Positions 1-7,118 of a stretch of 10,252 nt of DNA are shown piece by piece. Below the pieces are notes generated by a model that saw only the letters and a list, made by a program, of their open reading frames with translations, made no database searches and had not been told where the DNA came from. A program made the position numbers and the translations under genes. Location of the stretch: contig DJVY01000138.1 of NCBI GenBank assembly GCA_002440885.1, positions 1 through 10,252 on the forward strand. Direction: 5' to 3'. How positions within the stretch are numbered: the stretch's first letter is position 1; each line of letters opens with the position of its first letter. The stretch comes from Bacteroidales bacterium UBA6244. Its GTDB lineage: Bacteria > Bacteroidota > Bacteroidia > Bacteroidales > F082.

Positions 1-77
1 AGATAACTAGTTTTTTGTGTTGATCAAGGCAAACTTTTTTATCAATGCCTAAAAAAACCGACTTTAAAGATTATTTG

Positions 78-84
78 TATCTTG
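78..84 (+). promoter_or_regulatory. Possible -7 box of the TPR gene
   Basis: The heptamer TATCTTG resembles the Bacteroidota -7 element TAnnTTTG but lacks one T. It would start a transcript near base 91, giving a leader of about 30 nt rich in A and T before the ATG at 121. No convincing TTG -33 element sits 19-21 bp upstream, so this is a weak prediction. Confidence 0.3.
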
Positions 85-120
85 CACCCCTCAAATTAAA
101 CTTACTATTAATTAAAAACT

Positions 121-1086
121 ATGCACATGTTAAAGAAATCATTGATGATGATCGGCCTTGTTCTCTTTGCCTGGGGACTGTCTGCTCAAACTGTAGAAGA
201 GGCCGGAACAAAGTACAATGAAGGAAACGAGTTGGTAAAAGAAAAGAATTATGTTGCCGCGATTCCGGTTTATGAGCAGGCCCTCGACATAGCCGAAAAG
301 GCTGGCCCTGACGCTGCTGAGCTAAAAGGAAACATCGAAAAACAACTGGGAAACGCCTATTATCGTGGTGGCGTCGACCAGTTTAAAGACAAAAAAATAA
401 GTGAGGCTATTGCCACCCTTGAAAAAGGTTACGCTTTTGCCGTAAAAACCAGCGATGACGACCTGAAGTCGAAAACCGCCGACCTGATTTCGCAGTTGCG
501 CACCAAAGTAGGCGATTCCATGCGAAAAAAGGGAAAACTCGACGAGGCTTATGCTGAATATGAAATGGCTTTGGAAATTGATCCAACCTGTGCCAAAGCC
601 GTATACGGTGAAGGGCTGGTATTTAAAGAAAAAGATGATTTGAACAAGTTGATTGAAAAGATGGATCAGGTGATTACGCTAAGCGATGGTTCGGAAAAAT
701 TGCAGAAATTGGCTGATGCGGCCCGTCAAACGGCTGGTAATGCCTTGGTAGTTGCCGGTGCAAAGGAGCTCCAAAGTGGAGAGGCCAACAAAGCCATCGA
801 CCACATCAACAAATCGTTTGGTTACGAACCGGGCGATGCCAACAGCTATTTCTACCTGCTTCTGGCTTACAACAAAACCAAACAATGGGACGAGGCCATT
901 GTTTCAGGCAACAAGGCGCTTGAGCTGAAAACGGAAGATAAATCAGAGATATATTTTAATCTGGGACAAGCCAACGAAGGCAAAGGCGATGCCGCCGCTG
1001 CTTGTGAAGCTTATAAAAATGTAACCGCTGGTCCTAATGTGGACGTGGCGAAATACCAAATGACCCAGGTGCTGAAATGCAGCTGA
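121..1086 (+). CDS. Exported tetratricopeptide repeat (TPR) protein
   Basis: This 321-residue protein starts with a basic-hydrophobic signal peptide; cleavage is likely after LSA at residue 22, giving a mature protein that begins with Gln. The rest is almost all paired amphipathic helices typical of TPRs: a first unit around residues 26-60 (EGNELVKEKNYVAAIPVYEQ), others around 68-110 and 132-165 (KGKLDEAYAEYEMALEIDP), and C-terminal units around 205-310. It probably acts as a periplasmic or outer-membrane-associated scaffold for protein contacts; no catalytic motif is visible and no partner can be named. A second in-frame ATG at 127 is also a plausible start and would give a more ordinary signal peptide beginning MLKKS. 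The gene stands alone, converges on the AI-2E gene with a 9-bp gap, and has a strong terminator just downstream. That it is a TPR protein is clear; its cellular role is unknown. Confidence 0.88.
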   Translation: MHMLKKSLMMIGLVLFAWGLSAQTVEEAGTKYNEGNELVKEKNYVAAIPVYEQALDIAEKAGPDAAELKGNIEKQLGNAYYRGGVDQFKDKKISEAIATLEKGYAFAVKTSDDDLKSKTADLISQLRTKVGDSMRKKGKLDEAYAEYEMALEIDPTCAKAVYGEGLVFKEKDDLNKLIEKMDQVITLSDGSEKLQKLADAARQTAGNALVVAGAKELQSGEANKAIDHINKSFGYEPGDANSYFYLLLAYNKTKQWDEAIVSGNKALELKTEDKSEIYFNLGQANEGKGDAAAACEAYKNVTAGPNVDVAKYQMTQVLKCS

Positions 1087-1095
1087 TAGGTTAAA

Positions 1096-2178
1096 TTAAT
1101 CCGGCGTATTTGTCGGTGGTACGATTTGCTGATGCCTGTGAGCCAACGCCTCACGGGCATTTTTTTCGCTGCCAAGCAGGACGGCAATCCATTCGGTTTG
1201 CTTGCGGCTTCCTAAACTGATTTTTAATCCCATGGTAATGGGCACGGAGAGCAACATGCCGATGTCGCCAAAAACCCAGCCCCAGAAAACCAGCGACAAA
1301 AAGACCACCAGTGTGCTTAAATCCATTCCACGGGCTATAAACCTCGGTTCAACTACCTGTCCGATGATAAAATTGATAGCTGCATAACCTAAACCCGCAT
1401 ACAACATCCCCGAAAGACCATCGGTAACTAAAACAAATAAAACGATGGGAATGGCTGCGATGGTGGAACCGATGTTGGGGATAAACCTGAACAAAAAGAC
1501 CAACAGTGCCCATATCGGGATGTAAGGAACTCCCAGAATAAGTAACATGATAGCCACCAGAATACTGGCCGCACTCCCAGTAATGGTCTTCATGCCCAGG
1601 TAGTTGCGTATACTCTTAAAAATAATGGACAGGTTGATCATCGATTGGTCTGGCTTTTTTAGTATGGCCTGAAGCTTGATTGGAAAACTCGATATTTCAC
1701 CGATGATAAATACGATGACCAGCACCAACAAAACAATCTGACCCATGACTCCTCCCAAGCTTGTGAGGAAATTGGCGGCATATCCAAATACATTGCCTCC
1801 GCCAAATTTTGAAAGTACCTGCTCTTGCGACAAGTGCAACCCCATTTCGTTAAGTGTTTCGATAACCTGCGTGGTGACGACACTCATTTTGCCCTTGTAA
1901 ACCGGAAGGTTTGTGGTGAACTGCCTCATCGACTGGCTAATAAGCATGCTGAGTCCGGTGAGTACACCTACCAGACTGACCATGACGAGGAGTATGGATA
2001 GCGTTCTGTTTAGCCCTTTTTTTATAAACCAATCGATAGGTTGGTAGATGATAATGCTCAGGAAAACAGCCATGAGCAACGGGTTGATGATGTGTGCCGC
2101 GTAACGCAGTCCTGCGATAACGATAAATCCGGCGGCAAACAAATAGATTGGATGACCCTTGGAGTAAATCGACTTCAT
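1096..2178 (-). CDS. AI-2E/PerM family membrane transporter
   Basis: This 360-residue polytopic membrane protein has the usual length and pattern of the AI-2E (PerM/YhhT/TqsA) family. Two hydrophobic segments lie near the N-terminus (about residues 9-50), a third at 55-80, then a soluble stretch (about 85-130) and several further segments from 140 on. Family landmarks include FRFIPNIGSTIAAIP around 230-245 and the C-terminal block with VVFLSLVFWGWVFGDIGMLL, which matches the family's FWGW-G-GMLL pattern. Members are inner-membrane permeases. Some export autoinducer-2, others have been linked to sodium or proton antiport, and the substrate cannot be told from sequence. The start follows a promoter-like region with a palindrome. 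The gene lies 73 bp downstream of porZ on the same strand but probably has its own promoter. The hydrophilic tail after about residue 325 (QTEWIAVLLGSEKNAREALA) is typical of Bacteroidota homologues as I recall them. Confidence 0.9.
   Translation of the reverse strand: MKSIYSKGHPIYLFAAGFIVIAGLRYAAHIINPLLMAVFLSIIIYQPIDWFIKKGLNRTLSILLVMVSLVGVLTGLSMLISQSMRQFTTNLPVYKGKMSVVTTQVIETLNEMGLHLSQEQVLSKFGGGNVFGYAANFLTSLGGVMGQIVLLVLVIVFIIGEISSFPIKLQAILKKPDQSMINLSIIFKSIRNYLGMKTITGSAASILVAIMLLILGVPYIPIWALLVFLFRFIPNIGSTIAAIPIVLFVLVTDGLSGMLYAGLGYAAINFIIGQVVEPRFIARGMDLSTLVVFLSLVFWGWVFGDIGMLLSVPITMGLKISLGSRKQTEWIAVLLGSEKNAREALAHRHQQIVPPTNTPD
1133..1166 (+). terminator. Intrinsic terminator of the TPR gene, inside the convergent gene
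   Basis: A 10-bp stem (1133-1142 with 1150-1159, nine Watson-Crick pairs plus one T-G pair) encloses the 7-nt loop CCAACGC and is followed at once by seven T residues (1160-1166). That is a textbook Rho-independent terminator for transcription on the plus strand, 47 bp after the TPR stop codon. It lies within the last codons of the AI-2E gene on the other strand, so the same bases encode the tail of that protein. Confidence 0.75.
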
Positions 2179-2182
2179 GGTG

Positions 2183-2207
2183 ATAGCCTTTTAAGTTTTA
2201 AGGCTAT
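2183..2207. promoter_or_regulatory. Palindrome at the AI-2E transcription start
   Basis: The 8-bp perfect inverted repeat ATAGCCTT / AAGGCTAT (2183-2190 and 2200-2207) has a 9-bp AT-rich spacer. It abuts the predicted -7 box and covers the predicted transcription start. Such a position suits a dimeric repressor operator. No regulator is known, and a chance palindrome in AT-rich DNA cannot be excluded. Confidence 0.3.
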
Positions 2208-2238
2208 AAATGTAGAAAAAGTTTGCTCTGTTTGTCAA
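2207..2238 (-). promoter_or_regulatory. Likely promoter of the AI-2E gene
   Basis: Read on the minus strand, TTG (2236-2238) is followed after 21 bp by TACATTTA (2207-2214), one base off the Bacteroidota -7 consensus TAnnTTTG. The predicted start near base 2200 leaves a leader of about 22 nt. This supports transcription independent of porZ, although readthrough from porZ remains possible. Confidence 0.4.
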
Positions 2239-2251
2239 GAGCGCCCTTTTT

Positions 2252-4588
2252 TTATCTGACCACCAATATTTTTGTGACGATTTTCTCGGTTTTATCTTCT
2301 GTAAAAGCAAAAACCATGTAGATGCCGGTAGTCACGTCGCGGCCATCGAAGTTTTTACCATCCCAAATGGCCTGACCGCCTTCGCTGCGGGTTTCGTACA
2401 CCAGGTTGCCGTAGGTATCGGTAATTTTAATGTAAGAGTCGCTTACCAGTCCTTTGATGGCAATATCCCCATGATAGGTCTCGCGCACGGGGTTAGGGTA
2501 GGCATACACCTTTGATCCGGGAGGGTTAGGCGGAGTGGCGGTTCCCTTGTATGAAATAAGCCCCTGTGCTGTACCCATATAGACTTCTCCATTTTGATCG
2601 ATGCTGATGCTGATGATCTGATTGGAAAGCAGCGGACTGTTATCAGCGGTAAAATGGTGAAGTTCCTGTTGACCATCGGGAGACAAAAGAAACGCACCGG
2701 AACGTTCGGTTCCAATCCATTTGCGGTTAGCTCCATCGATGGCTATGGCTGTTACAAGTTCAGTTTCGAGGAGGATGTCGGCCAGCCCGGAACCATCGTT
2801 ACGCGGGACTAGTATTTGCTGTGCATCGTAGTTCACACCGGTGGCAAAAATATTTTCAGGTGTATAAAAAACGGCTACCCCTTTATCGGTTCCAACCCAT
2901 ACTTCGCCATCCAGATCAGTGGCGAAGGAATAGAGCTTGTTACCGGGAATTTTCCCTTGCCCGGCTGCCGACCGAAGTACTTTACTTTTGTCGTCGGTGG
3001 GATCGTCGGGGGTGTTGTTGTCGGTAAATACGATAACAAATCCATCCGATCGTTTGATCATCCATTTTTGGTTGTAGCTGTCAACCATTAGTTTACTGAT
3101 ATCAATGCCACTTAGCCCGCCACCCATGTTGAACGATTTCCATTCGCCGTTGGTTTTCATCACTGAGAGTAGGTTTGGTGCGCCTGAATTGGCTACCCAT
3201 AGATTGTGGTTGTTGTCGAAATCGATGCCGCTGGCGAGTGTGAGACTGGGCGCACTTGTCCAGGGTTGGAGGCTGGAATTATGTTCATCGTAAACGGTGG
3301 TAAGTTCCTGGTTGGTGAATTTTAGCAGTCCGCCACCCCATGTGCCCACATAAGCAATGTCGGGGTTTGCCGGATCTACTTTTACCGACACATAATCCGA
3401 AATGGAGTCAAAAGCAGGGGTGTTGAAACGGTTGTGTGTTGTCCAGACACCTTCGTTGGAAGAAAAAACACCTTCAATCATGTATCTTTTTCCCCAGTCG
3501 GCGCGATATCCCCCTGAGGCCACCCATACCTGAGTTCCGGCAGCGTCCATGTCGAATACGTTTTTCGTGCCCGGACCATTGGGTTTAATAAATTCACCTG
3601 TCCAGCCGCCGTTCCACACTTTAGCCAAGCCCAGGTTGGCATCGCCAATCCAGTAAAATTGACCATCGGTAGTGGCCGACAAAGGATTGAGCGACCTGTC
3701 GGAAGGCTTGTAAATGCTCATTATTTTGGTTAAATTATTGTCGAAAACATGTACTATTCCCGACTGAACTACCAGCAATTGGTCGTTGGCTACATTTAGC
3801 TGATATCTGGTGAAGTTATTCTCGCGATCGAAATAATCCCAGCCGTTGGCATTTAAAATAAACAGGGTGTCGGTTGCCCAGCTGCTGCCGTTATAATTGG
3901 CAATAATATTTCCCTGAAAGTTGGTAATCAGGTTGTAATTCAGGTTTGGGTATATCAACGACAGGTCTTTTTCCCACACCTGAAAGTCGGCCAAATTGGT
4001 TGCCGACACGTCAGCCGTGTAAATGCCCGCTTCGGTAGCGGCAAAAAATGAAGTGTCGTTAAAGGCCAGATCCAGCACGTTAAAAGCATTTCCGCCCGGG
4101 CCTATATACCAGGTGTCTTTAATTTCAATGCGCTCCATGTCAACTACCACGATACCAAAACCGCACGACAGGTAGGCCAGTTTATCTTTAATCAGGATGT
4201 TGTTGATGGTTTTGTTTCCGAGGATTTCCTTGTCGCGGATATCGGAAAGGTTAACTACACTTCCGTTCGGGTAGACGATGTCCAGGTTGGTGTTGCTGTA
4301 GGCCACCAGCAAAGCGCCTGCTTTTTCGTTGTAGGCAATCTTGCTAATTCCCACGTCGTTAAGTCCTACTACTTTGTCGAGTCGCGAGAGGCTGTTGTCT
4401 TCAGTATTATAGATGAACATACTGAAAGGAGTAGCCGCATACACTGAGTTATCTATCAGGGCTACATCGATGATGTTGCTGTAGGGGAGGTGTGTTCGCC
4501 ACTCACCAATTCCAATTTCCTGAGCCGAAGTTTGTGTAAGGCCAAGTAACAATAAAAGCGAAAGTGTAAAAAGTTTAGTATACGCCAT
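2252..4588 (-). CDS. porZ: PorZ-like type IX secretion system protein with CTD
   Basis: The 778-residue product matches the length and architecture of Porphyromonas gingivalis PorZ (about 776 residues). A signal peptide (cleavage likely after TSA, residue 22) leads to a PorZ N-terminal beta-propeller opening with IGEWRTHLPYSNI. Repeated blade-like units follow, of the two-component-regulator-propeller type (for example NHNLWVANSG, DGEVWVGTDKGVAVFYTP, NRKWIGTERSG, NGEVYMGTAQGL). The last 88 residues (691-778) form a type IX sorting domain, with YPNPV near the start, a TGIYMV strand and the terminal KILVVR. In P. gingivalis, PorZ sits on the outer surface in the attachment complex with PorU, PorV and PorQ, and helps supply A-LPS for anchoring cargo. 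No other type IX gene is in this window, so the role rests on homology. An alternative is a paralogous propeller protein that is merely type IX cargo, but the N-terminal match and the length favour PorZ. Confidence 0.88.
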   Translation of the reverse strand: MAYTKLFTLSLLLLLGLTQTSAQEIGIGEWRTHLPYSNIIDVALIDNSVYAATPFSMFIYNTEDNSLSRLDKVVGLNDVGISKIAYNEKAGALLVAYSNTNLDIVYPNGSVVNLSDIRDKEILGNKTINNILIKDKLAYLSCGFGIVVVDMERIEIKDTWYIGPGGNAFNVLDLAFNDTSFFAATEAGIYTADVSATNLADFQVWEKDLSLIYPNLNYNLITNFQGNIIANYNGSSWATDTLFILNANGWDYFDRENNFTRYQLNVANDQLLVVQSGIVHVFDNNLTKIMSIYKPSDRSLNPLSATTDGQFYWIGDANLGLAKVWNGGWTGEFIKPNGPGTKNVFDMDAAGTQVWVASGGYRADWGKRYMIEGVFSSNEGVWTTHNRFNTPAFDSISDYVSVKVDPANPDIAYVGTWGGGLLKFTNQELTTVYDEHNSSLQPWTSAPSLTLASGIDFDNNHNLWVANSGAPNLLSVMKTNGEWKSFNMGGGLSGIDISKLMVDSYNQKWMIKRSDGFVIVFTDNNTPDDPTDDKSKVLRSAAGQGKIPGNKLYSFATDLDGEVWVGTDKGVAVFYTPENIFATGVNYDAQQILVPRNDGSGLADILLETELVTAIAIDGANRKWIGTERSGAFLLSPDGQQELHHFTADNSPLLSNQIISISIDQNGEVYMGTAQGLISYKGTATPPNPPGSKVYAYPNPVRETYHGDIAIKGLVSDSYIKITDTYGNLVYETRSEGGQAIWDGKNFDGRDVTTGIYMVFAFTEDKTEKIVTKILVVR

Positions 4589-4624
4589 GATAAATTACGG
4601 TATGATTTCAATGCAATATAAACT

Positions 4625-4656
4625 GCAAATTACCTGTTTTATTGTTAACAAAACAA
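4625..4656 (-). promoter_or_regulatory. porZ: Possible porZ promoter
   Basis: On the minus strand, TTG (4654-4656) is followed after 21 bp by TAATTTGC (4625-4632), close to TAnnTTTG but one T short. Transcription would begin near 4618, about 30 nt before the ATG. It faces away from the regulator promoter at 4695-4702, so the two genes share one intergenic region. Confidence 0.3.
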
Positions 4657-4694
4657 GTAGTACATTTTTGCGTTTAACCTCATCAATTAGTTTG

Positions 4695-4702
4695 TATATT
4701 TG
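4695..4702 (+). promoter_or_regulatory. Bacteroidota -7 box of the HMA-AraC gene
   Basis: TATATTTG is a perfect match to TAnnTTTG. A TTG at 4668-4670 lies 24 bp upstream, slightly further than the usual 19-21 bp. With initiation about 6-8 bp after the box, the transcript would start at or next to the ATG at 4709, implying a leaderless or nearly leaderless mRNA, or use of the ATG at 4718 after a leader of about 10 nt. Confidence 0.5.
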
Positions 4703-4708
4703 TTGTTA

Positions 4709-5299
4709 ATGAAAAAAATGCATCTCCACCTGACCAATATGCACTGCGACTGCTGTGTGCGCGTCGTAAGGATGGATTTGGAACAGATAGGTGTTCAGGT
4801 GTTGAGTGTAGAACCGGGTCAGGTTTCCATACAGTTTAATTCCAAAGAAATTGCTTTTGACAAGATTGAAGAGGTGCTGGGGGCAAGTGGTTTTTCAGTT
4901 ATAAAAAACAAGGAAGCCATACTGGTTGAAGATATCCGGCAAACGGTTATCACGCTTGTTCACCACACCACCTATAACGCTATGGTGCGTAACTCCGATT
5001 ACCTGGTAGGAAAATTCGGGAAAACCTATCCCTACTTGTCGTCTGTGTTTTCAAAATACGAAGGCCTCACCTTAGAGAAGTTCATCATCCAGCAAAAGAT
5101 AGAGAAAGCCAGGGCATTGATTGAAGAAGGAGAGCTTACATTGAGCGAGATTGCCTTTATGATGGGATACAGCAGTGTACAATACCTGAGCACGCAGTTT
5201 AAAAATGTAACCGGAATTTCTGTTACCGATTACAAAAAGAACCCCGTGTTGTACCGCCAACAGCAGGATATGAATTTGAATTATGGCGACTTGCAGTAG
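4709..5299 (+). CDS. HMA-like / AraC-type DNA-binding fusion regulator
   Basis: This protein is 196 residues from the ATG at 4709; an ATG at 4718 is an equally good alternative, and a TTG at 4700 would extend it by three residues but overlaps the promoter box. Residues 1-70 resemble a heavy-metal-associated (HMA) fold, with the metal-site motif M-x-C-x-x-C at 11-16 (MHCDCC, Cys13 and Cys16, with an extra Cys15). Residues about 75-178 form an AraC-type double helix-turn-helix domain: the first helices at about 95-138, the second motif LTLSEIAFMMGYSSVQYLSTQF at 143-164, then the usual Phe/Tyr-rich end. There is no sugar-binding cupin domain, so the metal-binding-like module seems to replace the sensor. 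It is likely a cytoplasmic transcription factor responding to a soft metal such as copper, or to thiol status; that is inference. No metal ATPase or chaperone lies nearby. It is divergent from porZ. Confidence 0.85.
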   Translation: MKKMHLHLTNMHCDCCVRVVRMDLEQIGVQVLSVEPGQVSIQFNSKEIAFDKIEEVLGASGFSVIKNKEAILVEDIRQTVITLVHHTTYNAMVRNSDYLVGKFGKTYPYLSSVFSKYEGLTLEKFIIQQKIEKARALIEEGELTLSEIAFMMGYSSVQYLSTQFKNVTGISVTDYKKNPVLYRQQQDMNLNYGDLQ

Positions 5300-5418
5300 G
5301 TTGCTGACCTCAGGTTTATAAATAAATGACTATGCCAAGTCCAATAAATCAGGGTTTTTTTACGTTTATTTCGTGTTTGGGCATGTGGTAAAAAAGCACG
5401 GATTTGGAGCTATGGGTT

Positions 5419-5532
5419 ATTACACGAAGGTGCGCGAAGGAATAACACGACGGTGCACGGAGCATTTTTCTTCGTGTAACTTCGTGCAAACTTTGTGTAC
5501 CTTCCTGCAAACTTTGTGTAACTCCGTGTAAC
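5419..5532. repeat. Inverted array of degenerate 10-11-bp repeats
   Basis: The 328-bp gap between the regulator and mlaE (5300-5627) has no gene; its centre is this array. The right arm (5470-5531) is six head-to-tail units: CTTCGTGTAA, CTTCGTGCAAA, CTTTGTGTAC, CTTCCTGCAAA, CTTTGTGTAA and CTCCGTGTAA. The left arm (5419-5462) carries about four similar units in the opposite orientation, and a short T-rich centre (about 5463-5469) separates the arms. The outer flanks are also roughly complementary (TATGGGTTA at 5411-5419 against TAACCATA at 5528-5535). The rest of the gap is AT-rich, with no second array. A -7-like TACTTTAG at 5604-5611 may drive mlaE. I recall similar CTTCGTGTAA strings between genes in other environmental genomes but know no established name or function. 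Confidence 0.75.
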
Positions 5533-5627
5533 CATATTTCAATTGAATAATTCCTTAAAAAAGAAACTGAAATAAAATATGGAGTCTCTACATAAAAAAA
5601 ACTTACTTTAGCCTTGAAAATAAGCTT

Positions 5628-6362
5628 ATGATTTCTGAAGTAGGAAAATATTTACTTGTCATTTTTCAGGCCTTCAAACGACCTGATAAAGGACGTGTGT
5701 TTCGTAAGCAGCTGATGATTGACTTTCAGGCACTTGGCGTGAGTTCGATTGGATTGGTTGCCTTTATTTCTCTGTTTACCGGAGGCATCATCGCCTTGCA
5801 AACGGCCTACAACATTGATAATCCGCTTGTCCCGCTTTGGCTTATCGGATATACCACCAAGCAGATGATGATTCTGGAGTTTTCGCCTACCATCATCAGT
5901 TTGATTCTGGTGGGGAAGGTAGGGTCGAGCATTGCTTCTGAGATAGGAACCATGCGTGTAACCCAGCAAATTGATGCCCTGGAGGTAATGGGGATAAACC
6001 CGGCCAACTATTTGATTTTGCCCAAAATAACCGCGGCCATGTTGTACAATCCCATCCTTATTGTTTTTTCAATGGCTGTGGGTTTGTTTGGTGGTTGGTT
6101 CGCTGTAGTCGTCACCGGACAAGTTACTTCGGTCGATTTTATCGATGGGTTACAGTCGTTTTGGGATCCCTTCTCGATAACCTATGCCTTGATAAAAACC
6201 CTGGTTTTTGCCTTTATTTTGGCTTCGGTTGCTGGCTACAAGGGGTTTACCGTGCAAGGCGGCAGCGTTGAAGTGGGCAAGGCCAGCACGCAAGCGGTGG
6301 TTATCAGTAGTATACTCATCATTGTATTCGATTTAATTCTCACCCAGATGCTGCTCACATGA
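5628..6362 (+). CDS. mlaE: MlaE-family lipid ABC transporter permease
   Basis: This 244-residue integral membrane protein of the MlaE/YrbE permease family has the typical family length. After an amphipathic N-terminal interfacial helix (about residues 1-35) come hydrophobic segments at about 38-60, 85-105, 140-170 and 185-240. The family signature is clear: EFSPTI at 84-89, VGKVGSSIASEIGTMRVT at 95-112, then QIDALEVMGINP at 114-125, the coupling region seen in MlaE proteins. In the Mla system the permease moves phospholipids between inner-membrane leaflets as part of inter-membrane lipid trafficking. Its stop overlaps the next start (ATGA at 6359-6362), so translation is coupled to the MlaF-like ATPase. 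The -7-like TACTTTAG at 5604-5611 is one base from consensus and would leave only a short leader. The symbol reflects family membership, not proven orthology. Confidence 0.92.
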   Translation: MISEVGKYLLVIFQAFKRPDKGRVFRKQLMIDFQALGVSSIGLVAFISLFTGGIIALQTAYNIDNPLVPLWLIGYTTKQMMILEFSPTIISLILVGKVGSSIASEIGTMRVTQQIDALEVMGINPANYLILPKITAAMLYNPILIVFSMAVGLFGGWFAVVVTGQVTSVDFIDGLQSFWDPFSITYALIKTLVFAFILASVAGYKGFTVQGGSVEVGKASTQAVVISSILIIVFDLILTQMLLT

Positions 6363-7111
6363 TCGAAGTAAAAAACATATCCAAGTCGTTCGACGGCCAG
6401 CAAGTGCTAAATAATATATCCACTACCTTCGAAAAGGGGAAAACAAACCTGATTATCGGACAGAGTGGTTCAGGAAAAACAGTGCTGATGAAGTGCTGTA
6501 TTGGTTTGCTCAATATCGATGAAGGAGAAATTAACTTTGACGGACGCTTGTTCTCGAATCTGAAAGGAAAGAGTCAGAAAGTAGTTCGAAAAGAAATGGG
6601 TGTCCTCTTTCAAGGGGGGGCGCTGTTCGATTCATACTCTGTGGAGGAAAATGTGATGTTCCCGCTCAACATGTTTACATCCATGACGTTAGAAGAGAAA
6701 AGAGCCCGCGTAAACGAGGTGCTGCTCGATGTGAAGCTGGAAAATGTAAACCGAAAATATCCATCCGAGATCAGTGGCGGAATGATTAAAAGGGTGGCCA
6801 TTGCCCGTGCCATTGCCTTGAACCCCAAATATTTGTTTTGCGATGAACCGAACTCAGGCCTCGATCCCAAAACGGCCGAGGTGATAGATGAACTGATTTC
6901 GGAACTTACCGAAAAATTCCAGATGACTACCGTTATCAATACCCACGACATGAACTCGGTGTTGCAAATAGGACAAAAAATTGCCTATATTTATAAAGGT
7001 CAGCTGTGGTGGGAAGGTGATCACCAAGGTATTTTAAATACCGACAATAAAGAACTCAACGACTTTGTTTTTTCAACTGAACTTACCCGGCGACTTAAAT
7101 TTTCAAAATAG
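6359..7111 (+). CDS. mlaF: MlaF-family ABC transporter ATP-binding protein
   Basis: This 250-residue cytoplasmic nucleotide-binding subunit powers the MlaE-type permease encoded just upstream (4-bp overlap). All ABC motifs are present: Walker A GQSGSGKT at 34-41, Q-loop Gln85 (LFQGGALF), the signature SGGM at 139-142 followed by KRVAIARA, Walker B ending in Asp162-Glu163 (LFCDEP), the D-loop SGLDP and the switch His196 (NTHDMNS). SGGMxKRV in place of LSGGQ is characteristic of the MlaF/Mkl lipid-exporter branch rather than nutrient importers. Walker B is followed by Asn rather than the more common Thr (DEPNSGLDP). A G7 run (6614-6620) encodes part of the Q-loop. No MCE (MlaD) substrate-binding partner follows; in Bacteroidota it may be encoded elsewhere. 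The gene is intact with no sign of transfer. Confidence 0.93.
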   Translation: MIEVKNISKSFDGQQVLNNISTTFEKGKTNLIIGQSGSGKTVLMKCCIGLLNIDEGEINFDGRLFSNLKGKSQKVVRKEMGVLFQGGALFDSYSVEENVMFPLNMFTSMTLEEKRARVNEVLLDVKLENVNRKYPSEISGGMIKRVAIARAIALNPKYLFCDEPNSGLDPKTAEVIDELISELTEKFQMTTVINTHDMNSVLQIGQKIAYIYKGQLWWEGDHQGILNTDNKELNDFVFSTELTRRLKFSK

Positions 7112-7118
7112 CTGAGTT

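Noticed and set aside
27..50. AGGCA/TGCCT inverted repeat upstream of the TPR gene
   Set aside because: The 5-bp arms with a 14-bp AT-rich spacer are easily expected by chance.
2225..2253. GCTCT/AGAGC hairpin with a T7 run, as a terminator between porZ and the AI-2E gene
   Set aside because: The stem is only 5 bp. On the plus strand the T-run is 4 bp away from it and no plus-strand gene ends there; on the minus strand the following T-run is separated by AAAC and the hairpin overlaps the likely -33 element.
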